From contig WWBZ02000001.1 of NCBI GenBank assembly GCA_011503125.2, positions 2,294,001 through 2,358,000 on the forward strand: a DNA stretch of 64,000 nucleotides, in the 5' to 3' direction. A model generated the notes under the pieces. The model was given only the letters and a program-made list of their open reading frames with translations. It was not told the origin of the DNA and did not search any database. A program made the translations under genes and the position numbers. Below are positions 44,638 through 58,300 of the stretch, one piece after another. Numbering within the stretch: the stretch's first letter is position 1; the number at the start of each line of letters is the position of its first letter. Origin of the DNA: Botryosphaeria dothidea (lineage: Eukaryota > Ascomycota > Dothideomycetes > Botryosphaeriales > Botryosphaeriaceae).

Positions 44638-46041
44638 ATGAACCGAGTGCGCGAGCTCTTCCAGAGGGATCAGCCCTACGAACCCCTCGAGGGAGGCTCT
44701 GAAACTCCAGAAGGTGCAAGAATAGAGCCAGAAGAGGACAAGGAGACCTTCTCATGGCTCGACTACTCCATATTCCTCCTGCTGGGTGTTGCGATGCTCT
44801 GGGCATGGTACGTCTAGCCCAAGCGACCTCTCGTCGCCCGTCAGCTCACAAACATCAGGAATATGTTTCTCGCAGCCGGTCCTTACTTCCAGGGTCGTTT
44901 TCAGTCTAACGAGAGCATCCTACACACCTTCCAGTCTGCACAGCTCTCCGTGTCCACAATAGTCAACCTTGGCTCCATGCTCATATTGGCCAAACTTCAG
45001 GCTAGTGCTTCCTATCCAAAGCGTATTATGGCCGCTCTCATCATCAGCATTTTGACCTTCACCCTCTTGGCCATTTCTACTCGCCATTTCCTCAACGTAT
45101 CAGCCAAGGTATACTTTGGCTTCATGATAGTCATGGTCGGCGCTGCCAGCTTTGGTACCTCACTCTGCCAAAATGGTGTCTTTGCGTATGTCTCAGGCTT
45201 TGGGCGGGAAGAATATACTCAGGCCATCATGGCCGGTCAAGGCGTGGCTGGTGTACTCCCTGCCATTGCACAAATTGTGTCCGTCTTGTCTGTTCCTACG
45301 GAAAATCTCGGGGATGAGGAAGCGGCGGAAGAGTCTTCAAAATCGGCCTTCGCGTACTTCATGACGGCCACCGGCATTTCGGCTCTCACTCTGGTCGCCT
45401 TCTTCTACCTCCTCTCAAAGCGAAACACAATGAACAGTGCGAAAAATGTCATCGACAGCATCGGGGATCTACGGGACTCGCCTTCCGGTCCAGTTCGCGA
45501 ACCCGTCCCGCTCCTGACGTTGCTGCGGAAGCTCATCTGGCTTTCTGCCGCCGTGTTCCTCACATTTGCCATCACGATGGTCTTCCCGGTCTTCACGCAG
45601 GAGATTAAGAGTATCCGACCGATCGATTCTGCGCCGCGACTCTTTCAGCCTTCGTCTTTTATCCCGCTGGCGTTCCTTTTCTGGAATGCGGGCGACCTGG
45701 TCGGTCGCATCCTGCCAGCGTTTCCTGCCCTCTCCCTAACTTCGAAGCCACGTCTTGTGTTTGCAATCGCAGCTTCCCGAGTTGTGTTCATTCCTTTGTA
45801 TCTGCTTTGCAATGTGGGTGGCCGTGGCGCCAAGGTCGACAGTGACGCGTTTTACCTGATCGTTCAACTTCTCTTCGGGCTCACGAATGGGTTTTCGGGC
45901 AGCACATGTATGATGGGCGCCGTCGAGTGGGTGGACATGGAAGAAAGAGAGGCTGCAGGAGGTTTCATGGGACTTTGTCTTGTTGCTGGGCTGACGGCGG
46001 GCAGTCTCGCGAGTTTTGTCGTCGCTGGTGCATTGCTGTAG
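44638..46041 (+). CDS. Equilibrative nucleoside transporter (SLC29/ENT, Fun26-like)
   Basis: Exons 44638-44807 and 44859-46041, intron 51 nt (GTACGT...CATCAG); 450 aa. A charged N-terminus is followed by LDYSIFLLLGVAMLWAWNMFL, split here by the intron, and then about ten more hydrophobic helices. ENT hallmarks are AWNMFLAA in TM1, SFGTSLCQNGVFAYVSGF, SGQ-like MAGQGVAGVLPAIAQ, FLFWNAGDLVGRILP in the second half and the C-terminal LTAGSLASFVVAGALL helix. Fungal ENTs move nucleosides across the vacuolar or plasma membrane. The location cannot be set from sequence. Confidence 0.92.
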
Positions 46042-47930
46042 ACAGGACAACAGCATCTGGAATTCAGATCAGTGTATGAAATTTGGTGGGACGTACATGA
46101 GCCTCCCAAAAGGTGGCGAAGGGCCAAGATTTTTGCAGCTTTCAGGAGATGGGACGAGTATGGACAGGCGTCTTTGGTGAGACTGGAAGTTCAGGACCGT
46201 TCGGACACACGAGTCATCCTCAAATGGAACGGTTCCGTCCCAGCGATGTTACTCGGACTATTATCTACACCGACGAACTGACCGCTCGGCTAAGCAGGGT
46301 TCACGGAAAGAAGGCTCAGCCCAATGTTGCGCCTCTCAATCTGAGTTCCGTTTGAGTCCTCGAGGAAACCAAAAAGTTCTTGCGCGGCCACCGAGACGCT
46401 CGGATTTCGATGTGGCGATCCGTCCAACCGATTTCAATTATTGTCGCCAAAAGATTGGACTTCACGAGATGGACCGCTAGTCAACACTGTTCCCTGTGCC
46501 AAGGCTGCCAGCTACGCTTTGACGCGATAATCAGTCTAGACCACACTCCGTGGAAAGACATTCAAGACTAGGGTGTGTCCTGTTGACACCCGGAAATAAG
46601 CAGGCTCGATTCTCGGGGGTATTCGAGGGAAGCTTTCGATGCGTGGATTTCAGACGCAACCACGCCCACGTGTCCGGCTCGGGCCGTGACCCCCACCGAC
46701 ATTGGACAGTTTTGCACAGGATTGTTACTTCACAGTATCGTGGCCTAACCTGGGTTCAAGGGGCGGTATTAGGGCTGGATTATGGCGGGAATTTCGATGG
46801 ACGCCGGCAAGAGCAAGACAAAAGCCAGTATGGATGTGCATCGATGAGACACGGTTGCACAGTGATACCTTGATCGTGTGAGCATGTGCATTATTGGCTC
46901 AGTCGACCAAGCAGGTTGAGCGGCCAGGGGACAAGGAACAGCGGCCGCGTCCACCGATTCGTTGATACGCAGGTAGAGGGAAACAAGAATGCCGCCGGCT
47001 CCGCAACGGCTTCACCGATGCAGCTGCGGCACACAGCCAATCACGGTCCCATAGACATTTCGAGAGAAGCCAAACTTGACAGAAATTGTGAAGCTCCGGT
47101 GTCGTGCTTCTCCTGAGAGCGGAAAGCGCCGAGAGCGGGCAAGCGGCATTATGTAAGCGCGGTAATGTTTTGCGGGCTGAATCATCGGGGAATCCTCGGA
47201 CAGCTGACGCTTTCTGCCGTGGTGTCGGACTGGACCTCACCCACTAGGCAATCGATCTTGCGCGCCGTTGCCCACGCGGAGCCTCAGCTGTCCACCACGA
47301 AGCGCTGACTCGCCCGTTTGGCAGACAGCTGCCTCGAACCAGCATCACTAAGTAAGTCTCATTTTTGCGCTGTTCGCCTCACTAGCCGCCCCGGAACGGC
47401 CCTCTGCACCTGACCCATGCCACTTCGTGTTAGGCATGGCGACCTTCCTGGTTCTTGCTGCTTTGCTTTTCATGACACTTGTCTGCTCCTGTTCGTTGCT
47501 CTCGCCGAAATCCGTGGGAAGGGCGTCCTGGCCGCTGCTGGTGCCGCTCCCTCCACCTGCCCCCTCCCACACAACCACCTTCAACGCCGCACAAACGCAT
47601 GAGCCAGCAGCAGGAAGGCGCTCCCAGTCTGCCCGCCAGCCTCGCTTACCGAATGTTGCATCTCCCGCGCCTGTTGCACATCCTTGATTATTCATAAGAT
47701 TGTCTATGAGCACAAGCCACCACCAATCATCGCTCTACCCGCACCTTGTCACGCCTATCAGTTGGCAAAACGAGCGCATTCACTGTCACTTCATCCACCC
47801 GCTCGGTAACTGACCTTCCCTGCTAGAAGCTGCCCAACGCATATCATCCCGACGCTGCTGGAGGACAGTCACACAGGATAGCCAACAGCAAGATCGACCA
47901 GCGGCGATCAAAGGAACAGTGTCAGCAGCC
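46042..47930. other. Intergenic, nucleoside transporter to IWR1
   Basis: 1.9 kb in tandem orientation. ORFs 46072-46281, 46113-46355 and 47348-47713 overlap in different frames and have no domain. The segment 47540-47900 is C-rich and probably promoter and leader of IWR1. Confidence 0.45.
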
Positions 47931-49358
47931 ATGTCGCAGCACATGCTGCCGCACACAGTGCGCATCAAGCGCAAGAGACAAGACGAGCCGGTGGAGACGC
48001 TGCACGTCCATACGCACGACGATCCCAAGAAGCGTCGGTTCAACGTTGAGCAGTCCGCCCCGTCTTACCCGGCTGTCTTTAGGCGTGTCCTGGAAGAGCC
48101 TGGTGCTTCCGCCTCGGCCTCAATCCCGTCCCCGGCCACGGCTCCCACCGCCACTCCCGCCGGGGCAATAGGGCTCGGCGACCCAGCCTCGCGTGGAGCA
48201 ACTTCGACACCCACGGCCCCTGCCTCGTCCTCGGCTCCTTCCAGTTCGCTCTCCATAGACAGGAAGATTCTAGCCCCATCTCCTGTCACTCGTCGTTTTC
48301 ACCTATCCACCAAGTCCGTTTCAAGCCCTTCACTTCCGGCTGGAGGCGTCCAGAAGCGCAAAAATGTCGCAACTCTCGTTGAGTCGAAACCAAAGAAAAC
48401 CAGGATCGGCGCAGGAGCGTCCAATGTCGCCCAGAAGACGATAGAGCGGCACAGCAACGATTTTGAGATGCAAATTGACCAACCCTTGAGCGAGCGACCC
48501 CTTAAACGACCTGGACGCACGGCGAGGAGCGCCAGCCCAGCAGTTGAGAGCATTCAGCCAGCAAACAAGAATGGCGCCGACACACCCGTACAAAGCCATC
48601 CCAGTAGCAAAGAAGCTACCAACAAGACAAACGCCATGGATAGCAAGAAGAATCCAGCCGTCGATCCTGGCCTGCTCACAGAGATGAAAAAGTTTGCTCA
48701 GGAGGTCGAGCACGCGGAGCAGAAATCCCCAGCACCCGCTAACCGCACTGCATACCGGCAGCAGCAGCAGCAGCCGCCGCCGCCGCGGCCGCCGCCGACG
48801 GTGACACCGCATACTCCCCAGAAGCACCTCAAGTTCCAGCCAAAAGCTACGCCACGTTTCCGCGACCGACATCCCGAACGTTTCGCAAACCAGAAGTCGG
48901 CGACAGAGATGGATGTAGACGACGAGTCAGACTCGGACGGCGAGTACGTGTACGATACTTACGTTCGATACGATGGGCCGCCGGACACTGTCATCGAGGT
49001 GGACCCGTTGACTGTGACGTCGCTGCCGCCGGACATCGGCGTTCTGATCATCAGCGCTGAGGACCAGCCGTTGTGGGAGTCGTACATGGAGCCGGGTGCG
49101 GCTGAGGGTGCCAGCGATAAGGAGTTCGACACAGATGATGAGGATGAAAACGCGGAGGACTTCTACGCTAACGAATACCCGGAGGACGAGGTCGCGAGCG
49201 ATGACGAGAGGGATGAAGACGCGTACAGGTACAGAGTGAATGCGAGCGATGAAGAGGAATACGGGCTGTACAGCGACGAGGAAGACTTGAGTAGGCCGTG
49301 GGGGAGGAGGCCTGCGTGGCTGAAGAACGCGAGCGGAGAGGATAACGATGAGGACTGA
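47931..49358 (+). CDS. IWR1: Iwr1-like RNA polymerase II nuclear import adaptor
   Basis: Single exon, 475 aa. The N-terminus is basic (HTVRIKRKRQDEPVETLHV, KKRRFNVE), which is the part of Iwr1 that binds importin. A long disordered middle is rich in Pro, Ala and Ser with a CAG/CCG-coded Gln/Pro tract (48758-48800). The Iwr1 domain lies at the end: GEYVYDTYVRYD, then PPDIGVLIISAEDQPLWESY and an acidic DTDDEDENAEDFYANEYPED stretch. Iwr1 escorts assembled RNA polymerase II into the nucleus. I prefer the ATG at 47931; the frame upstream has no other ATG. Confidence 0.9.
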   Translation: MSQHMLPHTVRIKRKRQDEPVETLHVHTHDDPKKRRFNVEQSAPSYPAVFRRVLEEPGASASASIPSPATAPTATPAGAIGLGDPASRGATSTPTAPASSSAPSSSLSIDRKILAPSPVTRRFHLSTKSVSSPSLPAGGVQKRKNVATLVESKPKKTRIGAGASNVAQKTIERHSNDFEMQIDQPLSERPLKRPGRTARSASPAVESIQPANKNGADTPVQSHPSSKEATNKTNAMDSKKNPAVDPGLLTEMKKFAQEVEHAEQKSPAPANRTAYRQQQQQPPPPRPPPTVTPHTPQKHLKFQPKATPRFRDRHPERFANQKSATEMDVDDESDSDGEYVYDTYVRYDGPPDTVIEVDPLTVTSLPPDIGVLIISAEDQPLWESYMEPGAAEGASDKEFDTDDEDENAEDFYANEYPEDEVASDDERDEDAYRYRVNASDEEEYGLYSDEEDLSRPWGRRPAWLKNASGEDNDED

Positions 49359-52300
49359 TCGCTGCTTTGGACGTGACAATGATGCTCGAATGGTTGAGGA
49401 TAGAAGGACAGACGTAGTCCTGTCGCACATGCGTGGTAAGATGGGCTTGCCAAGATACGCGGACATCAATCCGTAGCTCTTTGCTTTGTATATTGAACGG
49501 CACTAGAAGGAGACCCAGCACACATATGGGAGGCCATACACAGATTGTCCAAGAGTTTGGAAATAGTTTTGCGTATAGACAAATGAGTTTGAAATACATT
49601 CTCGGCTTCAGCAGAATGCAATAAATTTGCTGGGCCATGCCATGTGCAGATACTGTCAAATCATTCCAGTCACACGGGGAAATGTATTCTGTGTCGCCAA
49701 AAAGGACACAGTTAGCCGTAGCATAGACAACAGATGTACGTTGCTGGATTACATTGACCACAGTAGTAGACTGGACAATGTCAAAGGATAGGCATTTGAA
49801 CGCTCCTGCATAGCTCTCGTGATAAATTCTCTGGGTCACTCTAGAAAAGGCGCGCAGCAAACCCATCTCAACGCGAAGATCGAAATCATGGCCAACACAG
49901 GGATCCCGAGTGCGTGACGCAAGAGGCTGACGTACGCGTCCGGCACCCTCACGATCTTCTGTTAGGCTTGGAGACGAACATAGCGCGCAGTGTTTGTTGA
50001 AGCTGCTTGAGTCAACATGTACGGCTTTTGCGTCATTTTAGCTTTCGCTGCTGGGTTTTGTGGCGTGAAAAAAAAAAACTCATCACGCTCTTAAAACAGC
50101 ACTGCCAATTGGACACGAGGCTCGTCGAGAGTTTCCCCTCGGGGTGACCTGCCAGCCTTGCAGGCCAGCAAAAACGTGGTCGGGAAAGCTTGACGCCGGG
50201 GACTGGAGGCCCGCTGCAAGACAAACATATGAGCGCAAGGAGGATCGCAGTGAAGAGTTTCTTCTCGAACCACACCCGCTCCTCCCCCATCCACGAGAGG
50301 CCACACCAAGGTCGTTCCTTCGGTTCGATACGCCCGACACTCCCCGCGGCTTGAACATATACTGCGGAGCATCACGCCCGGTCTCCCTCTCACAGGGTCG
50401 AGAAGCCCGATCCCGGAGTATTTAATAGACCGACCGCGTTATCAGGGCGGCCGGATGTCGGCAAGACAGGAAGGCTTTTGGTGTTCCACACGATGGTTCG
50501 AGCGGCTCGAACGACCTCTTCGAACCCGTCTCCTCATGGAAGCTTTCGCGTGGAGTGTGTATTGCCGGGTCCGCTCCCGTCTCCGGCGGCTCCGAGCGAA
50601 GTGCCAAAAGCGCGGGTTGAAACCGCCCGCCCGCCCGCCCGCGCAAGACACGGCTGGGAGGGACCCTTGGACCACAGCTTTGTTTAGCGAGTAATTGCGT
50701 GGAGTGGGCGGGCCTTGGCTGCCGCTGTTGCTCTGCAATTGGACTTGCCAATGGAAAGGTCGTCTCGTGTCATCGCTACAGCGCGGCTTCTTGGGGAGGG
50801 GTAGATCTTGGGAAGGGTGCTTGGAACTCAGCCTCCTCCGGGTCGAGGATGCGCGGCGATCATACAGTGGCGATGGCCTGGGCGTCGAGATGGCGCCTGT
50901 GAAGCGCTGTTCCGGACGGCGAATCTGGATTGCACGATATGGACAGTTAGGTTCGACAGGAAAGGGGGATGTTCTCCAGCGAAAGCCGGTACACTTGCCG
51001 AACAACCGATTAAGCGTCAAAGCGAAGTTTAAAAAAACATGCGACTGTTGCTTTTTGCGCCGACTTCGCGTGTGCTGCGCGGCGAAAGGTCATTATTCGG
51101 GGGGGGGTGCGGCCGGGTTTGCGCACAGCTCTGGAAAGAGGGAAACTCTTTCTCTTCTCGTTGGGTGGGGGGTGGGTTCTCGGTCGGCCACCTACCGAGC
51201 CGGGTTTTGGGTTCTTGCCCTGATTTCCTGGTCAGGCAGCGTTTACGAGACGGGATGACGTCGTCGGTGTGTGGTCCCATCTGCCCTGGCCCACGGGGCT
51301 CCTCCACCTCGGACTTCGCCAGATCGGTTGCACAGCCGAGCCTGGAAGCATATCGAGCACGCCAATTGACGGACCCGGTCTTGCCCATGTCCGGTCGAAC
51401 GAGTTGGCAGCGGCTCTGTCGTGGTTTGAAAAGTTTCTTCATGATCGTCCCCAGCGGCGGCTCGCCTCCGTGGGTCCTTGTGCCCTTAGTGTCTGGGGGA
51501 GAGCCCTACGCGGGAGCTACTGAGCATTTAGACTTTATTTAGTTTAAGCACAGGTCCGACTAGCTTTCGGGGGCAAGACGGACACACCGGTAGACGCGCT
51601 TCAGTTTCATGTTGATCCTCCTTAAGCTTATCTCTTCGGCACCGCCTTTCGACAGCCTTTCTTCTGCACACCCTGCCTCGCCAGCCGCTTTGACTATCGA
51701 CAAGGATATCTCTGTGCCACCGTCTGCCTCCCCCTTCCTCTTCTGGTAGTCTTTACCGCCACGCGCCTGTGCTCGCTTCCCCTGCGGTTCCGCAAAGACG
51801 ACGCAAATAGACACCACTCCTCACACCGTCCATCTGGGGGACTTGAGCACCGAATTCGCCCTCTGCAGGTCAATAGAAATCCAATCCTACCTCGACCCTG
51901 CTTCGTGGTTTGCGAAGAGTGAGGGATTACCTTGCCTCAGCTTGACCGGGGTACCCGCTTCAGCTGAGCAGGGTTAATTTCCCTTGGCTCAACAGGGTTC
52001 GCGCAACGGCACTCTAGTTCAGTCATGCAAGTGGATTGCATGCCATTGACCTCTGAAGCGTCCATCGTGAGCGGGCAGTCTGTCAGAGTACGAACCAGGA
52101 GCGAAATGACTGTAGACGCCCGAACGAGCAAAAATGGCAATCTCATGTCAGAAATACAAGGATACACGTGGCATTGAGCGGAGATCTTTCTGCTTTCGCA
52201 GACACCACCATTGTAGAGGCGCGGCGAGTATCATGCTCTCATGCCGCAGGGAACTGTGTGCACATGTATGTCATCGCGATTGAACATATGTACACGTTTG

Positions 52301-55300
52301 CTCGCGAGTCGAGTCCGGACTGAGCTCAGCCAGTGAATCAATCCGATCGTGACGACTAGTCGAATGCCAAATGCAGTATCGATCGCTAGCAGAGGCGGGA
52401 TGAGGAAATCAGACTCAGGGGGAGGTAAGACTCGACGTCAACATTATCACTGCTGGTCCTGATTCCGTGTCGAGATTTCAGAGAGCCGAGCTGAACGGCC
52501 TGAAGTCGTCGAGCAAGAGCCCAACGTGGAGCTAGTAGCTGAATAGTCTTTTTCTACTCTTAGAGTTCGGCCTCTGCAGCTTCATTTAACCTTTGGGTCC
52601 GTCTTATGAATGCCAAAACAATGACCTGATTTCGTGTCAAACAACTATCATTCTGGCTCTAAATGTGAGGAAAGTAGGGCCGATACCATACAGCTGCTGA
52701 TAGGCTCAAGCTCGCGGCATGGATGCTTCACTATTCCTCTTTCTTCAAGCCATTGATGGTTATTTTCACAAAGTAATTCCCTTACAAGTGTCGTGAAGAA
52801 GCCTGCTTCTACTGAAGTCAATTATTGTGCTACCCCTGAGGTCCGTCTTTGAATCTTCACGGTCGAAAATAACCCAATTGTGGTCTCTGGCATAGTCTCT
52901 AGAATAGCCGCTTCAATATCCAGTACATGATAGTGCCTTTGATCTTGTATAGTAGCTTTACAAAACATGAGACCATTGCTAAGTATCGTTCGGTCCGGAT
53001 CCCTTATGCTTTCCCCTAGACCTTCGATTCAGGGGATGAATTTCTGTCACAATTCCGTTGGCCCTTGCTGAACCACTTTCACAAAGAGGAAGCAAAAAAT
53101 CTTTTGGCGGAGTCGCTGCCATAGCGAAGCCGCATTGCGATTCCACTATCCATTAGTCACGCAACTTGCAATCGCATACGTCAATTCGACATTAGGAGCA
53201 GTCTGAAAGATCTTGCAATTGAAAGGCTGGTATCATTCAACAGCTCTCAGCACATCTTGTATACGTGTATCAAATGCTGAAGGCTAGGAAGCCAATCTTG
53301 CGCATATTACAGTTGACCTGTGCATGTGGGTCCATCCTTGCGGAGACGGACTCCAGCTCCGCCTCGGGTGCCTCCGTCGGATTCGGATGTACGGATATTC
53401 TCCGGGTGATCTAGTATCTCTCTCTCTCTCTTCCTGATACCAAGGGAGTACCAGAGTCAGCCGAACGAGGTTGGATGGCAGGATGTGGAACTAGAACACG
53501 CTTTGACTTCATAAAGGAACATTGTTTAATGGTGAATGAGTCTTTAAGCATCCGTGAAGGGGCTCTCAATATGTCAGACGGAGACCGACTCTCCGGTCCA
53601 CGAGAGAGGGGGATGACACTGGTCCGTGTAGGTGGTTCCCATTCACACGAAAGTGCCAGAGTCCTGTCAGCCCACCCGAGTTTGCTTGGAAATGGGCTCG
53701 AGGGACTGTTGTCTTTTGTGTTGAGTCCACAAAAGCAGGGTTGGGTTGTTGCAATCCATCGGGCCTTTGTGGTGGAGAATTAAGGAGCACTCCGATAGAG
53801 AGGATCATGCGGGCATTCTTGGTAGGTCAAATGGGGTCTTTGGACTGCTCGATGCATGTTGAAAGCCAGGAGGGAGATTACAAAGCGCGCAAGTGAGTGG
53901 GTTTGTCGAAAACACGGGAATAATGCCGAATCACTTCCGTCCCGACCTGTGACGCACTGGTCAGCAGACCAGCGATCGAGCCTGCCAGTGAGTACGGCTA
54001 ACGCTCGGCTTTCCCGAATGACCCTGTATGAGTGCGGTGTGAGCAGCTGGCCTCGTGAGCCACAGGTTGGCTGGTGTCCTTGAGTGTTCATCTTGAACCG
54101 TGAAGTCCAGGAAAGCTACCAGCGTCTCATGGAACCCAAAGTTGTGTGCGAATATAGACACTGCTTCAAACACTAGTATCTTCAGCCAAGTCTTGCAAGT
54201 GCTGTAGAGGCAGTGTGAAGCAGCTGCGTGTAGTTTTGCGTATTCATTCGGAGGACAGGGAGATGGCGACGGTCTCGAAGCAGAGGAGGAATGAATCACT
54301 AGAGTTTAAAGAAGTAAGCGCATGAAGTAGAAATGAGCATGATGTCTGTCTACGCAGGATGACTGTAAACTGGGAATAGAGGATATTACTTTTGAGCGAT
54401 TGAGCCTGTCCACTGGCCTCCGTCTCAGTGTGATAGCAAATACTCGACTGTCTGGCTCCTTTGATGAAGAATTACGAGGAAAACTGGTGTCTGTAGAGTA
54501 TCCAAGCTTTCCATTGATGCGCGCGTCAAATATGAATGCTCATAGAGTCAAAGCCGATTCGAGAGAGCGAGTTGAGCTTCACCCGCCAGCCAAGTGGGAG
54601 ATTCATTCCTCAAGACTCTCGCCCCGACACATCGTACTTTGGCTAGACAATCTTCGTGGATCACGGCAGGGGCGAAACTTAAATCTATCAAAATGATCTA
54701 CAACTTGACTCAGGGAATCCTTGCCTAAATTCTAACTTTGCGGATGCTTGAAGATCTGTTTGACTTTGCGACAACCCTTTGAGACTGCAGTAAAATTCCA
54801 TAAGAATAGCCAGTCCCCATAGTCTCGAGTGCCTTTATCAGCCCACACCGACAGAAGCTTTGAGAGAACGACAAAAATGGGCCGACGACTTGCATTCCAC
54901 CCAAGTCCAGATCCAGCTCAACAACCTAACGCCCTTCCTACGTTTTGGTGAGGCGCGCACTCACTCGCCCTGGATGTTTGAGTTGGGCCAAGGGTGCGAG
55001 TCGCGCTTCTTTCGTCGATCTTTTCCCCCAAACGTGCCGCTCACTTTTCCCCCGCCGGTCCGGCGTCAGCTCCGGATCACAAATGTACCTAGCCATTGGA
55101 TTTCCCCTCGCTAAGCTAAACCTCCATCGCTCAAGCGTTTTACCAAGAAATACAGCGTTGCCACAATGCCATAGAGTCTCTCTCCCCCCTTCTCCACTCG
55201 CGCCCAGACTAACGAAGTCTCCGGTCTGCATATTGCTGCGGGTAGAAAATTATGGCAGGCTTAGCTTTGTACCATGTGCGATGCACGTACGCCTGAGGTA

Positions 55301-58300
55301 CAATTCCCCACTCGCATTCCCGGTATGTCTTTTTCTGATCGGTTTTTTTTTTGGACGCCTTGCTGTGCTATGTACGTACTGCATTGGAGCGGCAGCATAC
55401 ATGCGTCTCCGGTGGACTCCTAGCTGCAGCGTCTGGAGCTTTGGCGGTGATCTAAGTGCCGCCTTCTGGCACATTGGCTGTTGCTGGCGGCTGATCGGCA
55501 ATGAGGGCGAACGGCTGCCTGTGCCGCTCACACCTGACTGGTCCACCAAGGGGTTTGGAATCGAACGGGGGAAGATCCCCGTGGATCCAGCCGAAGTGGA
55601 GATGTGGACAGCGGATGGAACCGAGTGGTAAGAGCTGGTCCCACAAAGCGGAGGTTGTGGGGATTGGTCGTTCCAAGTAGGTATAACCCGAGCGCGCTAT
55701 GTCTGCCTGTTTTTTGCTGGGATTGCCGGCGGTTCAAACTAGCGGAAGGCAGCAGGGGGTGTCTCCGTTCAGGCGGACACAAAGTCAAAAAATGACGAGC
55801 GTTAGCGGCGGCTCAACATCTCGGCCCCGTTCCATTAACGGTGCTATCTACGCTAGGCAATTCCCGTCGTTTCCGTACATCTCTCCTCCATGCAAGTATC
55901 TTGGCCTGGGGTGGCAGATCGCTTTCCAGCAAGCAGAGACGGAATCTTCACTGGATGCTAGCAGGCCTCGTGATGGGTAGCGGAAAGAAATGCGGAGAGG
56001 AGTGCATGTGGACGCGACACATCATTCGATGGCCTCTGTGGATAGTCAGATTGACCGTATGAAGGTAGGATCGATTCTGGGCTTGATGAGGTGAGGTGAG
56101 TGCACGTCTTGCCGGCGGGACAGACAGCGCGCGGATCGACCGTCGCACGACATCGAGGATCTAGCGCCTTGGACTGGTCTCGATCACATCCAGCCACATA
56201 TGGCGTCGAGAAGGCCCGTAGCGCGGTACAGAAATGCAGCAGGGCAGCACGCTGCTCTCCTAGCCCTTGCTGCTCCGGAGGCACTTCCACGATAAGATCA
56301 TGTCTCACGAGCATTGGGCTGGGATGTTGGTCTTCCCGGCATGCATAGGCGCCCTCCCAATTTGTAACTGCAGGCCCCATGCGAGGAGCGGGTGCTGGCC
56401 TCACTGCGGGAGTTATGGGAACGTGGACAGAGACGCGAGATGATGTCAGGATGCGTCCCCCGGAGGTGTCGTGCCAAGGCTGTGCTCAGGCCCTTACCCG
56501 CCTCCTGGATTGAGTATACAATTCCACATCACCGATGCTACCGTCCTTCTGTCTGCTGATGCCACCGCTGCGTGTGATGCGGACAATCTGGGCTCATGCT
56601 GTTGCTGACGTCTGACGTCAACGCCATGGGAAACCGCTGACACACTCGTCCTGAGCCTGGGGAAACCGAAGCGTGATGGCGCGCATCGCGCACCCGTAGC
56701 TGCCAGCACAGCCATGCTATGCTGCATGGTCGTGTTGAGCTGTCGGCTCTAATATGGTGTGCGTGTTGCATACCCCTGTGGCTGCGCCTGTATGCTCGTT
56801 TCATTGTAAGCGGTAGGTCGCTGCACGCATACGGTGGCCAGCGGTGTTTGTCGGGACTCCCACCGGAGGAGAAAATGATGGACATTTGCGCGTCCGTAAC
56901 CTGCACCGTGGGAACCCTGCATCCAGGCGATCAGGGATTCCGATCCTGTCACTGACAGGCACTAAGTGTCAAAGTCCGATCTGCCATTTGGTAAACTGAC
57001 AGTTGGCGCCTACTCCGGGACAGCATGTTACCTGCGGCACAGACAAACAAGCAAACCTTGTCCAATAATTTTCGTGTCGGAACTGCTAGGACGCCTGGAG
57101 GGAAGCTCGGTGTCGTCAAGTTGTATCCTTGGTGAAGCTCACGAGCTATCACGTTGAGATTGAGATGCCAGATGGGATTTCCTGGTTTGCACAACAGTTC
57201 CTTCTCAGGAGGTAGTTGAATTATTCCAGATCCCGGAGTGGTTCAGTCAATTTCGATGTTGCTCGTCGAGACCGGTGCGACAATGCACGGAAAGGTGATT
57301 GAGGGACCACAGGTGCCATTGGAATGTTTGCAAAGATGACATGTAGAGCGGAGAGGCGGTTGATATATGCACTCAGCCGTGCACGCCTGGACATTCAAAG
57401 AAAAAGAAATAATCGCATTGGAAATCTCAAGTGTCTTGTGCACCACCCCACGGGGCTGGGAAGGGCCTGGAGCAAGGGTCACTTCTCGAGAACGTCGTTT
57501 ACGGCGTAACTAGCGGTGATGATTAGTGTCTGGCGGTCGATCCGGGAATCCGGGAACACTGATCTATTGGCATTTGTTCCGATATGCAAAAGGACGTGTC
57601 GCATGTCTCGTCCGCAAGGTCAGACCCTAGAGACTGGAGCAGGCATGAAGTGAGAAGTGGAGAGCACACCGCCTCCACCGTCCGGGCCACAGTAAAGCCT
57701 TGCTGAACTGCGTGAGACACATGAGCCTGCGGACGAATATGTATCATGTGGTCATAAACAGTGGGCATGCAGCCCGTAGCTCCCAGCCAGATATTGTGGC
57801 TTCGGAGGAGGAACACACGCTCTCCATCATTCCAGCCAGTAACGTTTGATTCGGAGAATTCTCTTCAATCTCAGACTCATTAGTCGATCAGGGGCCTGCC
57901 CCAGGCGCCTGCGGACGGAGGAAGTTCCGTTGAAGGGAAGGTGTCTCACCATCTACCCGGTACATGGTCAGCGGAAGACCATGTTCCTGTCAGCCTTACT
58001 GTAGTGTCTAGCCAGACGAAATATCCTTCAAGCAAGCCAGGCACCGCTAAAAGTCTTCAGGCGTGAGAGCTAAATCTTAGATATGTTGCGCAGCAGCAGA
58101 TCAAAACGTGGCAAGAGGCACATGTAGTAAAGCAATCCCTGTTCAAACGCATATAGATATCCAGAGCTATGCATTGCAACCGTAGATCATATTCAAATGA
58201 CTGAAGGAGATAGGAGATAGAGAAGTGAAAACGTCAGAAGAAAATCGACCTCCCTTCTAGACTTGAAGTGAAAGGCGTCGAGGACAGCAAATCAGCAGCT

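Noticed and set aside
46072..46355. Two overlapping short frames downstream of the nucleoside transporter
   Set aside because: They share the same DNA in different frames and neither has a domain; probably 3' UTR and spacer.
50495..50511. Perfect inverted repeat GTTCGAGC-G-GCTCGAAC, considered as tRNA arm or terminator
   Set aside because: No acceptor stem or anticodon arm nearby and no T-run; a lone short palindrome in GC-rich DNA is not enough.
50442..51020. 192-codon minus-strand frame rich in Arg, Ser and Pro
   Set aside because: Overlaps long frames on the plus strand in a GC-rich patch; composition is what random GC-rich sequence gives.
54860..55114. Search for retroelement remains (RT or integrase motifs) in the 49-58 kb gap
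   Set aside because: I found no YxDD, HHCC or RNase H motif in any frame and no direct repeat resembling paired LTRs.
54945..55631. 228-codon open frame on the plus strand in the large gap
   Set aside because: No ATG near its beginning, no domain, Cys/Arg/Leu-rich as expected from out-of-frame GC-rich DNA, and overlapping open frames on the other strand.
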